Assembly: GCA_963575715.1 (NCBI GenBank)
Contig: CAUYTW010000110.1
Span: 1-36,279 of the forward strand
DNA from: Gammaproteobacteria bacterium
GTDB lineage: Bacteria; Pseudomonadota; Gammaproteobacteria; CAIRSR01
Length of the DNA: 36,279 nt
Reading direction: 5' to 3'
The translations under genes and the position numbers were made by a program. Below are positions 14,646-23,946 of this stretch, piece by piece (the first letter of the stretch is position 1; every line of letters starts with the position of its first letter). Under the pieces are notes generated by a model. That model ran no database searches. It was not told the DNA's origin and worked only from the letters and a program-made list of their open reading frames with translations.

Positions 14646-17600
14646 TCAGGTGGAGATCTGAAAAAACCGTGATTCCCGATTCTCCAGTACTCGCACTCGA
14701 CTACGTCCATTATTTATGATTTCCACCCGAATTTGAACGCCAATGTATTCGGTGAGAGCGGGTACATGAGAAATTATCCCAACCTTGCGTCCTTGAGACT
14801 GAAGGGCGTCCAATGCAGCGAGGACGGTATCCAGGGTATCTTGATCCAAGCTACCGAATCCTTCATCGATGAATAGTGATTCTACTTGCGTGTTCTGAGT
14901 TGATAGCGAGGCTAATCCCAATGCCAAGGCTAGGGATACGATGAATGTTTCACCTCCTGATAAACTATGGACGCCTCGCAATTCGTTTCCTGAGTCACGG
15001 TCTAGCACTTGCAATTCCAAGCCTGCGTTACGGATCCGTTTTAAGTGATAGCGTCGCGCCAAGTCTTCCAAATGACGATTGGCATGGCCGAGCAGGATCT
15101 CCAAGGTGAGACTTTGGGCATAGGTACGGAATTTGACGCCATCTGCTGAACCAATCAATTCCCGCAACTCTTCCCAGCGTTTCCATTCCCGCTCCTTGAT
15201 TTCCCGGGCGACAAGTAGCTCTCTACTCTGAGCGCATCGTTGATCATCATTCCGCACGCGAAATTGGACATCAGCAAGATAAGAGCGAGCTGTTTCTTCA
15301 TCGCATGTCGCCTTGGTTAGTGCCATTGCTATTTCGCTTTCGGTGAGGGTTGGGGCACCTGATGATAGATAATCTTCTCGTTCGCAACGCCGTTCCCTAA
15401 GATGGCTGGCAGCAATTTCTCGGCCACGTTCGATGGCATCGAGATTGGCGCGCTCTTGTTCTAGCCAAACGCTATCTCGTTCTAGGAGTTTGCGCAGGGT
15501 GGAGAGTTCGATTTGATGAGACGCAAGCAACCGTTCGAGATGAGCATGGGTCAATTTAAGGGTTTGATAGTGCAGTTCGCGATCGTCGGCACGGAGTGTC
15601 CGTTGGGTACGAGCCGCGATCAGCGATTCTTCTACTTGATGCAGAGCTAGGTTCGCTTGTTGTTCAATGGTTTGTGCTTGATCTAACCGAGACAGAAGCT
15701 CTTTTTCTACAGAGTCTGCTGATTGGCCTTTTAGCAAAGTGGCGCGTTCCTGGCTTAGAGTTGCATCAGCAGAGCACGCTGTGGCAGCGTCCCGAGCTGT
15801 TTGCTGCGCTCGCTCGTGGGTCATATCGACGGTGGCAGTAGCTCCCGCCAGTGCTATTTTTCCCGTGGCGATTTCTTGGGCTAACTTACCAAGGCGCTCC
15901 TGGTGTTGACGATAGGCTTGACAGTCCCTCTCGCAACGAACCTGAAAGGCTGCTGGATCATTATCCAGGGTGCTTGACCAATGCTTGATGCCTGCCAGAG
16001 GGGCCGCTAAGGTCTCGCGGGCTACGGTCATCTCGCGCGCCGCACGGACCATTTCGGCAGTGGCGGCAGCATGACGTTCGCAGGCTGAGGCCAATGCACG
16101 TTCTAAATGAACCAATTTTTCGCGGGTGATTGCTTCCTCATGAGCAGCGGCATCAACCGCTACGCGAGCGGCACTAATCGCTGATTGGGTAGCCCGCGCC
16201 ATCTCCTCGGCCTGGATGATGGCATCGATCTGGCCGCGTAACTCTTCATCATGGCGGCGTAACCGCTCAGGAAGATCTGGATCGATATGATCCAGTGGTG
16301 TAACAGCATACGCTGCCCAAACTTGTTGCGCGGCGGTCAATTCATTGGTCCAGGAATCGACACGCACTTGTTGGGCATGAGCCTGACGCTGGGCATTATC
16401 ACGGCTGGCGCAGGCGCGCGCCTGCTCAGTCGTAAGTTGTTCCAACGCTTGGCCCAATTCGGTGACCCGTTGACGCTGATCGTCCAGCAATTCATTGAAA
16501 GCGCCTGGTGAATGGCTCCATGGATGGTCAAGAGAACCACACACTGGACAAGGTTGGTTCATGGTGAGATGAGCACGCAGGGTTATCACGTCCTTACTCG
16601 CGGCAAGCGTGGCGCGCTCCAGGGCTGATTGCGCCTCACCGTAGGCGGAGCGCATTGGTACCAGCTCATCTGCGCAGCGCCGCGCTATCACTTCAGCAGC
16701 CGCCATATCGCGCATGGCGTCATCATGAGTCGCCAGGGCAGCGTCCAACTCCTGACGCGCACGACATATTGCCATGACCGCATCGGCATGGCGGCGCAGT
16801 TGTTCGCGTGTTTCTGCCAACGCCAAGCGGTGATGTGCTAATTCCGTACTATCCTGGCCAACAGCTTCCACTTCACGCGCCACCAACTCCGTTTGTGTCT
16901 GTTCCAATACCGCCTGCGTTGCCGTCAATGATTTCCGGGCCAGATCCAGTTGCACGGTCAGCAAGCCAATTTCGTGTTGTCGGACTGCTGCGTCTTGCCT
17001 GGCGCTGCGTTCCGCTGCCAGCAAAATCTGGAAGCGCCTTAGCTCGGCGTCCCAACGCGGCCACTGTTCGACCAAGGCAGCATGATGCGCATGGGCGCCC
17101 AGCCATTCAACGGTTGCAGCATATTGACGCTCACGTTCGTCCTGGTCTTTGAGCAGTGCCTGATAATGGCGTATCGCGTCTTGAGCGGCGCGTTGCGCAG
17201 TGGCGTCGTTCGAAACAGTCAACTTGCGTTGATGGCGGGCATCGCTAAGACGTGCGTCGAGCAGGCGCGCCCTGAGCAGGTCAGGAGTGATTTTTTCAAG
17301 GGCAGTCTCCGCATTACGCCAATTAACGCGCGCGGTATCGAAAGCCATACGCGCCATGGTGCTTGCTTGGTTGATCCTTTCTTCAGCAACGCGAGCTTGA
17401 GCGAGCGCGGCTTCGGCATCGTCCAGGAGTTTGGTGTGACGATCCGTCTCCGCCAAGGGGACGCGTAGAGCCTGAACTCGGAAAATTTCTTGCCAGGCTT
17501 TCTGGCGCGAAGCGGCCTCAGAACAGAGTGCTGTAGCAGCAGCAAGTTCGTTGTCCGCCATAGTTTCAGCGTAAACGAGACGTTGGTAATGAAGATGCCA

Positions 17601-18386
17601 ATCTCGCGCGCGCTGTGCTTCCATCAGAACGGCGCGCGCCGTCTTAAGCGCCGCAAGCTGGGTTTCCTGCTCGCTGTCCAGGTTAGCGCGTATTTCCTTT
17701 TCCAGGGGTTGCAAGTCTTGAACCCGATGATTCAAAAGTTGTAATTCTTCTTTTTCGAGTTTAGCGCGGTCGTAGGCAGCAATGGAAATTTGGCTATAGA
17801 GTTCAGTGCCGGTGATGCGCTCCAGAAGCTCACCGCGCTCTTTTCCACGCGCTTTAAGGAAAGCGGCGAACTCACCCTGTGCAAGCAGCACAGAACGACA
17901 GAATTGATCAAAATTTAGACCAAGGCGGGTAGCGATAGCGTCAAGCACTTCTGTTTTTGTATGACCAATAAATTTATTGTCGGTCAAATTTCGCAGGGTC
18001 ATGGATTGGGCCTGGAGGCAACCTGCGGCGCGCTTTCTGGCGCGGTACACCTCCCAGCGAGAGCGATAACGACAATGGTCGAAACCGACGAAATCGACTT
18101 CAGCCCAACCTTCCACGGCACCGTGGCGGAGAAGATTGCGCGGATCGTTGGCGGAAATGCCATGATCTGCTTCTTCACCCAACGTCACCCTAGGACTACC
18201 CACCAGTCTGGGCACGGTATCGAATAACGCCAGGCAGAGAGCGTCGAGCAGGGTACTTTTACCCGATCCAGTGGGGCCGGTGATGGCATAAAGATTAGCT
18301 TGACCCAAGGGTCCATGCTCCAGATCGATAACGAAATCTCCAGCCAAACTCGTTAAGTTTCGTCCGCGAATAGCGAGAATTTTCAT
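14646..18386 (-). CDS. sbcC: Exonuclease SbcC, SMC-like ATPase subunit
   Basis: The Rad50-like ATPase that, with the SbcD nuclease, cleaves hairpins and processes DNA ends. The 1246-residue protein has an N-terminal MKILAIRGRNLTSLAGDF block, Walker A TGPTGSGKST (about 37-46), two long coiled coils around a zinc hook CPVC near residue 612, and a C-terminal signature LSGGETF with Walker B SLFIDEGFG and the ISHVPALTE switch. I start at ATG 18386; a TTG three codons upstream belongs to the flanking repeat. sbcD, normally just upstream, is missing; element F takes that place. No frameshift seen. Confidence 0.95.
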   Translation of the reverse strand: MKILAIRGRNLTSLAGDFVIDLEHGPLGQANLYAITGPTGSGKSTLLDALCLALFDTVPRLVGSPRVTLGEEADHGISANDPRNLLRHGAVEGWAEVDFVGFDHCRYRSRWEVYRARKRAAGCLQAQSMTLRNLTDNKFIGHTKTEVLDAIATRLGLNFDQFCRSVLLAQGEFAAFLKARGKERGELLERITGTELYSQISIAAYDRAKLEKEELQLLNHRVQDLQPLEKEIRANLDSEQETQLAALKTARAVLMEAQRARDWHLHYQRLVYAETMADNELAAATALCSEAASRQKAWQEIFRVQALRVPLAETDRHTKLLDDAEAALAQARVAEERINQASTMARMAFDTARVNWRNAETALEKITPDLLRARLLDARLSDARHQRKLTVSNDATAQRAAQDAIRHYQALLKDQDERERQYAATVEWLGAHAHHAALVEQWPRWDAELRRFQILLAAERSARQDAAVRQHEIGLLTVQLDLARKSLTATQAVLEQTQTELVAREVEAVGQDSTELAHHRLALAETREQLRRHADAVMAICRARQELDAALATHDDAMRDMAAAEVIARRCADELVPMRSAYGEAQSALERATLAASKDVITLRAHLTMNQPCPVCGSLDHPWSHSPGAFNELLDDQRQRVTELGQALEQLTTEQARACASRDNAQRQAHAQQVRVDSWTNELTAAQQVWAAYAVTPLDHIDPDLPERLRRHDEELRGQIDAIIQAEEMARATQSAISAARVAVDAAAHEEAITREKLVHLERALASACERHAAATAEMVRAAREMTVARETLAAPLAGIKHWSSTLDNDPAAFQVRCERDCQAYRQHQERLGKLAQEIATGKIALAGATATVDMTHERAQQTARDAATACSADATLSQERATLLKGQSADSVEKELLSRLDQAQTIEQQANLALHQVEESLIAARTQRTLRADDRELHYQTLKLTHAHLERLLASHQIELSTLRKLLERDSVWLEQERANLDAIERGREIAASHLRERRCEREDYLSSGAPTLTESEIAMALTKATCDEETARSYLADVQFRVRNDDQRCAQSRELLVAREIKEREWKRWEELRELIGSADGVKFRTYAQSLTLEILLGHANRHLEDLARRYHLKRIRNAGLELQVLDRDSGNELRGVHSLSGGETFIVSLALALGLASLSTQNTQVESLFIDEGFGSLDQDTLDTVLAALDALQSQGRKVGIISHVPALTEYIGVQIRVEIINNGRSRVRVLENRESRFFQIST

Positions 18387-18765
18387 TCCATCCAAATCCA
18401 GCGCGGAAACCCCTGGCTTTAGCCATGGGGAGGAAGCGCCGCCCTCCTGTTTTTTGATTTTGAAGTTAAGAAAGAGCCGGTCTTTCCCGGCTGTCAGCCC
18501 TTACGGGCCTGGTGACACGAGTCTTGCGACCCGGCTCCCCTCGCCAATGTTGCAACGCAGCTTGGATTCGATACTTTGAATCTTGCGACAAACCGTTTCG
18601 CTCTTACCCCTGAGATTGTCTGCATCTGCCACTTTCAGCAGCCCTGAATTGAGGAAGCGCCCTAGGGTGAGTCTTTTACTTCGTTGCAACGTAGTCCGAT
18701 TGCTCGGACTTAGGCTGGTAAACCAGGCTTTATTCCATTAAAGCCCCGGCTTTAGCCGTGGGGTG
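18387..18765 (-). mobile_element. Full-length omega-RNA-like (HEARO-type) element, copy F
   Basis: About 379 bp on the minus strand, the best reference copy. It opens with the hairpin CACCCCACGGCTAAAGCCGG and then CAGCCTAAGTCCGA-GCAA-TCGGACTACG, a perfect stem-loop. TTGCAACGAAGTAA, GGGCTGCTGAAAGTGGCAGA, ACATTGGCGAGGGGAGCC and GGGCTGACAGCCGGGAAAGA follow. It closes with GGCGGCGCTTCCTCCCCATG, GCTAAAGCCAGGGG and TTTCCGCGCTGGATTTGG. The sbcC start ATGA follows after a short GATGGA overlap. Dense stems and no ORF indicate an RNA element. Confidence 0.8.
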
Positions 18766-18850
18766 ATTTACTCTTTTGATTTGCATTCGACACCCGGCAA
18801 TAAACAATTATTAATCGCTTTACTTATATTCCGTTGGACACGAGGTCACA

Positions 18851-19417
18851 TCAAGTTAAGCGCAAAAAATGAGCGCGGTAGTAGCGCAACTCCGCGATGG
18901 AGGCCCGAATATCATCCAATGCAAGGTGCGTGGAATTTTTTTTGAAGGCTTCTGCCATGGCGGGTGACCAACGCCGGGCAAGCTCCTTTACGGTGCTTAC
19001 ATCTAAATTCCGATAGTGAAACCATCGTTCCAGGCTTGGCATGTAGCGAGCAAGAAAACGGCGGTCCTGGCAAATGCTGTTTCCGCACATGGGAGAATGT
19101 CCGGCAGGGACATAGCGGTTAACGAATTCCAGAGTTAACTGTTCAGCCCACGCCACTTCAATGTGACTGGTCCGCACTCGTTCTGTTAGCCCCGATGATT
19201 GATGCTGTCTGGTATTCCACTCATCCATCACAGCGAGGATTGCATCGTCTTGATGAACAGCGATTACCGGACCCTCGGCGATAGATTCAAGATGGGCATC
19301 GGTAATCAAGGTGGCAATCTCGATGATGCGATCCCGATCCGGGTCAAGCCCGGTCATCTCTAGGTCAATCCAAACAAGATGTTCCTTATTTTGAATGGCG
19401 TTTACCATATAATTCAT
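18851..19417 (-). CDS. orn: Oligoribonuclease (DEDDh 3'-5' exonuclease)
   Basis: Orn degrades 2-5 nt RNAs, including pGpG from cyclic-di-GMP turnover, to mononucleotides. The 188-residue product shows the DEDDh active site: Asp18 and Glu20 in [12 protein letters not shown], Asp118 in CQDRRFL, and His164/Asp169 in STHLALDDI. The conserved [13 protein letters not shown] block is intact. ATG 19417 has AAGGAT close upstream; ATG at codon 4 is an alternative. Elements F and G flank it. Orn is essentially restricted to gamma- and betaproteobacteria, actinobacteria and relatives, which fits the lineage call. The 85 bp between it and element F hold nothing clear. Confidence 0.96.
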   Translation of the reverse strand: MNYMVNAIQNKEHLVWIDLEMTGLDPDRDRIIEIATLITDAHLESIAEGPVIAVHQDDAILAVMDEWNTRQHQSSGLTERVRTSHIEVAWAEQLTLEFVNRYVPAGHSPMCGNSICQDRRFLARYMPSLERWFHYRNLDVSTVKELARRWSPAMAEAFKKNSTHLALDDIRASIAELRYYRAHFLRLT

Positions 19418-19471
19418 ATATCCTTTTCAAGGATGGAAAGGCAGTTTGTTTTCTGGTAGCCAATCGTCAAT

Positions 19472-19862
19472 CACCCCGCGCTAAAGGGTGGGGCTTGTGA
19501 AAACAAGGCCGAGGTTGACGAGCTTTAGTTCGAGAAATCGGACTACGTTGCAACGAAGTAACAGACTCACCCTGGGATGCTTCCTCCTGCCTGTCGGCAG
19601 ACAGGCAGTTCCAGGGCTGCTGAAAGCGGCGGATGCAGACACGGTACGGGTAACGACGAAACGGTCTGCTGCAAATCCTGCGACTGCGCGCAGGATAAAG
19701 CTGCGTTGCAACATTGGCGAGGGGAGCCACACCGCAAGGTGTGTGTCACTTGGGCCGCGTAAGGGCTGACAGTCGGGAAAGACCGGCGTTTTTACCGGAC
19801 GGTTGTAAAACCCCGTCCCCTTTCCTCCCCGCCCTTTAGGGCGGGGTTTCTCCGGGACATTG
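19472..19862 (+). mobile_element. Full-length omega-RNA-like (HEARO-type) element, copy G
   Basis: About 391 bp. 5' hairpin CACCCCGCGCTAAAGGGTGG, then GGACTACGTTGCAACGAAGT (19540-19559), ACATTGGCGAGGGGAGCC (from 19710) and GGGCTGACAGTCGGGAAAGA (from 19763). The 3' end is a perfect 8-bp stem CCCCGCCC/GGGCGGGG with loop TTTA (19827-19846), then TTTCTCCGGGACATTG. The flank is ATGT, one base off ATGA. A 9-bp palindrome CTGCCTGTC/GACAGGCAG (19589-19610) is nested inside. Its 3' end is of the copy A/C type while its interior matches copy F. Small frames inside are unlikely to be genes. Confidence 0.78.
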
Positions 19863-19968
19863 ATGTCATCGTTGAATTGTCGGCTGTGGCCCATAATGTT
19901 GTGTAGATCATCCAGTAATATACTGTAAAAATATATTTTTTAAACCAAAAATTAATTTTTAATTATGT
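19863..19968 (+). other. AT-rich leader of ubiV
   Basis: About 106 bp of increasingly AT-rich sequence before ubiV. I looked for an FNR-type TTGAT-N4-ATCAA site, because ubiUV genes are often oxygen-regulated, and saw none. No clear ribosome-binding site precedes the ubiV ATG. Confidence 0.4.
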
Positions 19969-20868
19969 ATGAAACTTTCCCTTGGTCCTGTACTTTATTA
20001 TTGGCCCCGCGATACTTTGCTGGATTTTTATGACAAAGTATCTGGTTGGCCAGTAGATATTGTTTATTTGGGTGAAACGGTATGCTCCAAACGTCGGGCG
20101 TTTTCAATCACGGAATGGATGGAAATAGGAGAGCGTTTAACAGCAACGGGCAAGGAAGTAGTCCTGTCCACTTTATCCCTACTTGAGGCCGAGTCAGAAC
20201 TCAAAACTTTGCGACGTGTATGCGAAAACGGACGTTTCCTGGTAGAAGCTAATGATATGGCCGCCATCAATCTATTAGCGGGAAAGGTTCCTTTCATTAC
20301 CGGGCCGACGGTCAACCTTTACAATCATCGTTCTCTGTGCCTGCTGCACGGGATGGGGTTAAAACGCTGGGTGTTGCCGGTCGAATTATCCCGAGCAGCG
20401 CTGGCCGACCTTCAAGCGAAACGACCGCAAGGGCTTGAGGTCGAGGTTTACGCCTACGGTCGCTTGCCATTATCGATTTCTGCGCGGTGCTTCACTGCCC
20501 GCGCCCATAATTTGTCCAAAGATGATTGCCAATACCGTTGCTTGGACCATCCCGAGGGCATGATGCTTTACTCTCAGGAAGATCAACCATTTCTAACCTT
20601 GAATGGCGTCCAAACCATGTCGGCGCTCATCCATAACCTGATAGGAGAATTGCCGGACATGATGGCCCTCCAGGTTGATGTGGCTCGGGTGAGTCCCGGA
20701 GCTCACCGTACCGAACAAATCATTAGTATCTTCCGTGAAGTATTGGACGGCAGGCGTCCGGCCACAGTTGCGGCCCAGGATCTCTGTCCATCGCCGGGAA
20801 CCTGCACTGGTTATTGGTTTGGTGGTCCCGGCATCGCGCACCATGTCCCACCAATGAGCGATATTTGA
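19969..20868 (+). CDS. ubiV: U32-family ubiquinone biosynthesis protein UbiV
   Basis: UbiV acts with UbiU and UbiT in oxygen-independent ring hydroxylation during ubiquinone synthesis. The 299-residue protein has the four cluster cysteines at Cys39 (ETVCSKRR), Cys174 (SARCFTARAH), Cys187 and Cys191 (DDCQYRC). The spacing 13 and 4 between the last three equals that of E. coli UbiV, so a 4Fe-4S cluster is expected. The family start MKLSLGPVLYYWPR is intact. ubiU and ubiT, the usual neighbours, are not here. The stop lies against an IS200/IS605-like end at 20867. Confidence 0.92.
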   Translation: MKLSLGPVLYYWPRDTLLDFYDKVSGWPVDIVYLGETVCSKRRAFSITEWMEIGERLTATGKEVVLSTLSLLEAESELKTLRRVCENGRFLVEANDMAAINLLAGKVPFITGPTVNLYNHRSLCLLHGMGLKRWVLPVELSRAALADLQAKRPQGLEVEVYAYGRLPLSISARCFTARAHNLSKDDCQYRCLDHPEGMMLYSQEDQPFLTLNGVQTMSALIHNLIGELPDMMALQVDVARVSPGAHRTEQIISIFREVLDGRRPATVAAQDLCPSPGTCTGYWFGGPGIAHHVPPMSDI

Positions 20869-21240
20869 CATTCCCACGAATAAATTGGTGGGATTCCTGA
20901 TGACACGGCGAGAACCAGAATGCTGGAAGTGAAACTCCCCAACCTTGAAAGGCGCAACCGATTCAGGGGTCATATCAGGCAACTTGTGCCAGTTTCAGTG
21001 GCTCTACTACGCTCCGCAGCTTCACAGGCCGTAGATACTTTGGCCGTCGATGGTGGTTGAAGTCATGGCGGCCATGGCTTTTCAAACACGCTCAAGATTT
21101 TACGCCCGGGATTTCCCCGGCAACCGCATATCTTAACTTGTTAAAGAGCACCAGAATTTTAGCACCAATGCCGCGCATCGCGAAAATCAAAAAACGATTT
21201 GAACGCGATTCATTCCACGGTTTTAACCGTGGCTTTTCTC
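20867..21240. mobile_element. Non-autonomous or decayed IS200/IS605 (TnpB-type) element
   Basis: The left boundary is a hairpin CCCAC-GAATAAATTG-GTGGG (20873-20892), the style of IS1341-like ends. The right boundary holds an 8-bp stem CCACGGTT/AACCGTGG (21215-21232). Both lie in 370 bp lacking an intact gene. A short minus-strand frame ending SVVEPLKLAQVA could be the relic of an accessory protein, but I cannot identify it. The same left half-site occurs at 6606. The gap to 21323 contains nothing else I can name. Confidence 0.5.
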
Positions 21241-21323
21241 GCTAATTTTTATAAACAAAATTCACCATAATCGCCCTACCTCAATAACCCATCACTCGGT
21301 TATTTATAATTCCTGGAGTTGAT

Positions 21324-21653
21324 ATGGCCTTGAATCGCATCTCCGCTGGCCGCTTACGACTGGAAGGTGACCTGACTATCTATGAGGCTGCGGCGCTTAA
21401 AACACCCTTGCTGGCGGCCCTTGAAGAAGAACCGACATTGGAAATCGATCTGTCCGGTGTCGAGGAACTAGACACCGCCGGCCTGCAACTGTTGTTATTG
21501 CTCAAGTTCGAGGCCCAAGCCGGGAATAGGCATGTCCGTTTTATCCAGCATAGCACTGCTGTTCGTGAAGTCTTGGATCTATGCGATTTGGCCGCACTAT
21601 TTGGCGATCCCATTGTTATCGGTCGGCATAATGTCGCCACGGAGGCTGTATGA
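21324..21653 (+). CDS. STAS-domain protein paired with CheA
   Basis: A 109-residue stand-alone STAS domain, like anti-anti-sigma factors and the small STAS partners found in chemotaxis-type operons. The phosphorylatable position of the family lies in EELDTAGLQLL, with Thr51 in place of the common Ser. GGAG lies upstream of the ATG. Its stop overlaps the cheA start (ATGA), so the two are translationally coupled. It may connect CheA signalling to a partner switch, but no kinase or phosphatase of that type is nearby. Function is inferred from the fold only. Confidence 0.85.
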   Translation: MALNRISAGRLRLEGDLTIYEAAALKTPLLAALEEEPTLEIDLSGVEELDTAGLQLLLLLKFEAQAGNRHVRFIQHSTAVREVLDLCDLAALFGDPIVIGRHNVATEAV

Positions 21654-23917
21654 ATATGCATGATGCGCTCGTTACCTTTGTAACTGAGAGTCGTGACTTG
21701 CTTCAGGTTATGGAAAAAGAGCTGCTTGACTGTGAGCAATCCGGAGCCAGTCAAGACACTATCGATACCCTGTTTCGCGCTGCGCACACCATCAAGGGAT
21801 CAGGGGGCATGTTCGGGCTGAACCATCTGGTAGCCTTTACCCACGAGGTGGAGGGATTGCTGCATCAGGTTCGTGACGGTCTCTTGGTTTTGGATAAAAA
21901 TCGCGTGGACGTATTGTTGGCCGCCGTCGATCACATCACCATCTTGGTTGACCTAGTCGAACACGACAGCAACGACCCTCCGCCCGAGATTAGCGAGCGT
22001 GGCCAGATTCTGCTGGCGCGGTTAATCGCGGTGGGCCACGCCAGCGAGAAAAAAACTACGATGGCTACCGTCGAATCAAAAACCTCGGTAACCCCAGCAA
22101 ACGCGAAGTTGATCACTGAATCGAACTCCTGGTCCGATTCCACGAATTATTGGCATATTTCGGTGCGTTTTGGTCGAGATATCCTACGCAACGGAATGGA
22201 CCCCCTTGGATTATTACGTTATTTGCAACGCCTAGGGCGCATCGTCAGCATCGCCACGGTCACCACGAATCTCCCGCAGGCTAAGGAGATGGATCCGGAA
22301 GCTTGTTACCTGGGGTTTGAAATCGAGCTGGAATCGAACGCGACCAAGGCCGAAATCGAAGCCGTATTCAATTTCGTGCGTGACAACTGCCGATTGCGCG
22401 TTTTGCCACCCCGCAATCGTTTGATCGAATACCTTGAGCACTCGGGAAACATTGATGAAACAGAGCGACTCGGTGAAATTTTGATGCGGTGTGGTGCCCT
22501 GACTTCCTGGGGACTGAACGAGGCGCTACGCCTTCAAGCGATGATGAATAATGAAGTCAAGACGGAGAATGGATCAAAAACGGATCAGGCACAAGATAAG
22601 CATCGCAAGCCTCTCGGCCAACTTGTTGTTGAGGAAGGAATGGTTCACCCCGAAGTAGTCGAGGCGGCCCTGACAACCCAGCATCGCTCGCGTGAACGCA
22701 AGACTACTGATTCCTCTTCGCTACGGGTGAACGCTGCGAAGCTGGATGCTCTCATCGAAGTCATTGGCGAGTTAGTCATCGCCAGCGCGGGTGCTGATCT
22801 GCTCGCCCGTCAGGTTAAATCGACCGAATTGCAAGAAGCCAGCGCCACAGTGGCACGCTTAGTGGAAGGGGTGCGCAACAGTGCATTGCAGCTGCGCATG
22901 GTCCAGATTGGCGAGGTATTTAGCCGTTTTCAGCGAGTAGTGCGGGATGTTAGTAAAGAATTAAGCAAAGAGATTGAATTGGTCATTCGCGGTGCTGAAA
23001 CTGAACTGGATAAAACCGTGGTGGAACAAATAGCGGATCCGCTCACCCACCTGGTGCGTAACGCCATTGATCATGGCATCGAGGCGGCAGATGTGCGGAT
23101 CGCTAATGGTAAGCCGGCGCATGGCAGCCTAACCCTGGATGCCTACCATGATGCGGGTTCGATTGTCATTATGGTGGAAGACGATGGCAAGGGACTGGAT
23201 TTAGCGCGGATTCGTAAACGGGCCGAGGAACGCGGCCTAATTGCGCGCGATCAGGTACTTGCAGACTCTGAACTATGTCAATTTATTTTTGAGCCAGGCT
23301 TCTCGACCAACGATGTTGTTACCAACCTGTCGGGTCGTGGGGTAGGGATGGATGTCGTGCGGCGCAATATCGAGGCAGTACGCGGAGAAGTTAGCATCGA
23401 GACGCACGCCGGCGCAGGCACGACCATTTACCTGCGCCTGCCATTGACACTCGCCATTATTGATGGATTCCTGATCGGAGTAGGCGACGCGCAATATGTA
23501 GTTCCTCTAGACATGGTAGCCGAATGCCGCGAATTCACTGCAGTCGATGCCGAGTTGGCGCGAACCAGGAACTGTCTGAATTTGCGTGACACGGTGCTGC
23601 CCTGCGTTCATCTGCGCGACTACTTCGGACGCCGCGAACCACCTGCCCGCCGTCAAAACGTGGTGGTAGTTCGCTCCGGTAATCGCAAGGTAGGATTAAT
23701 CGTGGATCGCCTGATGGGTGAACTGCAAACAGTTATCAAACCTTTGTCACCCATCTTCGGCACAATTCGCGGCGTAAGCGGCTCGACTATCCTGGGAAGT
23801 GGCAAAGTGGCGCTGATTCTCGACATACCGAGTTTGATTCAAAACGCCGCTGAACGAGAAATGCCGCGATTGTTTCAGCGGCGCGCTAGTGCGTTAGAAA
23901 TGTTGGAATCATCATGA
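21650..23917 (+). CDS. cheA: Chemotaxis-type histidine kinase CheA
   Basis: A 755-residue CheA-family kinase. The N-terminal Hpt domain has phospho-acceptor His46 in RAAHTIKGSGG. The usual P2 region is replaced by a domain beginning WHISVRFGRDILRNGMDP (about 163-245). A stretch LGQLVVEEGMVHPEVVEAAL (about 313-333) precedes the dimerisation helices. The HATPase domain has N-box HLVRNAIDHGIE, DDGKGLD and GRGVGMDVV, and a CheW-like domain ends the protein. No cheY, cheW, mcp or cheB/R genes flank it, so it may serve motility or another output; only the STAS gene is coupled to it. Convergent znuA follows. Confidence 0.95.
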   Translation: MNMHDALVTFVTESRDLLQVMEKELLDCEQSGASQDTIDTLFRAAHTIKGSGGMFGLNHLVAFTHEVEGLLHQVRDGLLVLDKNRVDVLLAAVDHITILVDLVEHDSNDPPPEISERGQILLARLIAVGHASEKKTTMATVESKTSVTPANAKLITESNSWSDSTNYWHISVRFGRDILRNGMDPLGLLRYLQRLGRIVSIATVTTNLPQAKEMDPEACYLGFEIELESNATKAEIEAVFNFVRDNCRLRVLPPRNRLIEYLEHSGNIDETERLGEILMRCGALTSWGLNEALRLQAMMNNEVKTENGSKTDQAQDKHRKPLGQLVVEEGMVHPEVVEAALTTQHRSRERKTTDSSSLRVNAAKLDALIEVIGELVIASAGADLLARQVKSTELQEASATVARLVEGVRNSALQLRMVQIGEVFSRFQRVVRDVSKELSKEIELVIRGAETELDKTVVEQIADPLTHLVRNAIDHGIEAADVRIANGKPAHGSLTLDAYHDAGSIVIMVEDDGKGLDLARIRKRAEERGLIARDQVLADSELCQFIFEPGFSTNDVVTNLSGRGVGMDVVRRNIEAVRGEVSIETHAGAGTTIYLRLPLTLAIIDGFLIGVGDAQYVVPLDMVAECREFTAVDAELARTRNCLNLRDTVLPCVHLRDYFGRREPPARRQNVVVVRSGNRKVGLIVDRLMGELQTVIKPLSPIFGTIRGVSGSTILGSGKVALILDIPSLIQNAAEREMPRLFQRRASALEMLESS

Positions 23918-23946
23918 TTCATTATTTTATGATAGTAATCATAAAT

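Noticed and set aside
14646-18386. sbcC as part of a defence system
   Set aside because: Length, zinc hook and both ATPase ends match ordinary SbcC; no linked defence gene supports another role.
13690-19862. CRISPR array or CRISPR-like spacing from the recurring hairpins
   Set aside because: The repeats are hundreds of bases long, differ in orientation, lie kilobases apart and have genes rather than spacers between them. No cas gene is present.
19481-19894. Reading frames of 60-137 residues inside element G on both strands
   Set aside because: They run across hairpins and repeat blocks shared with other copies, several overlap each other in different frames, and none resembles a protein family.
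21057-21245. 62-residue frame in the IS200/IS605-like remnant
   Set aside because: No recognisable domain and it reads through the terminal hairpin.
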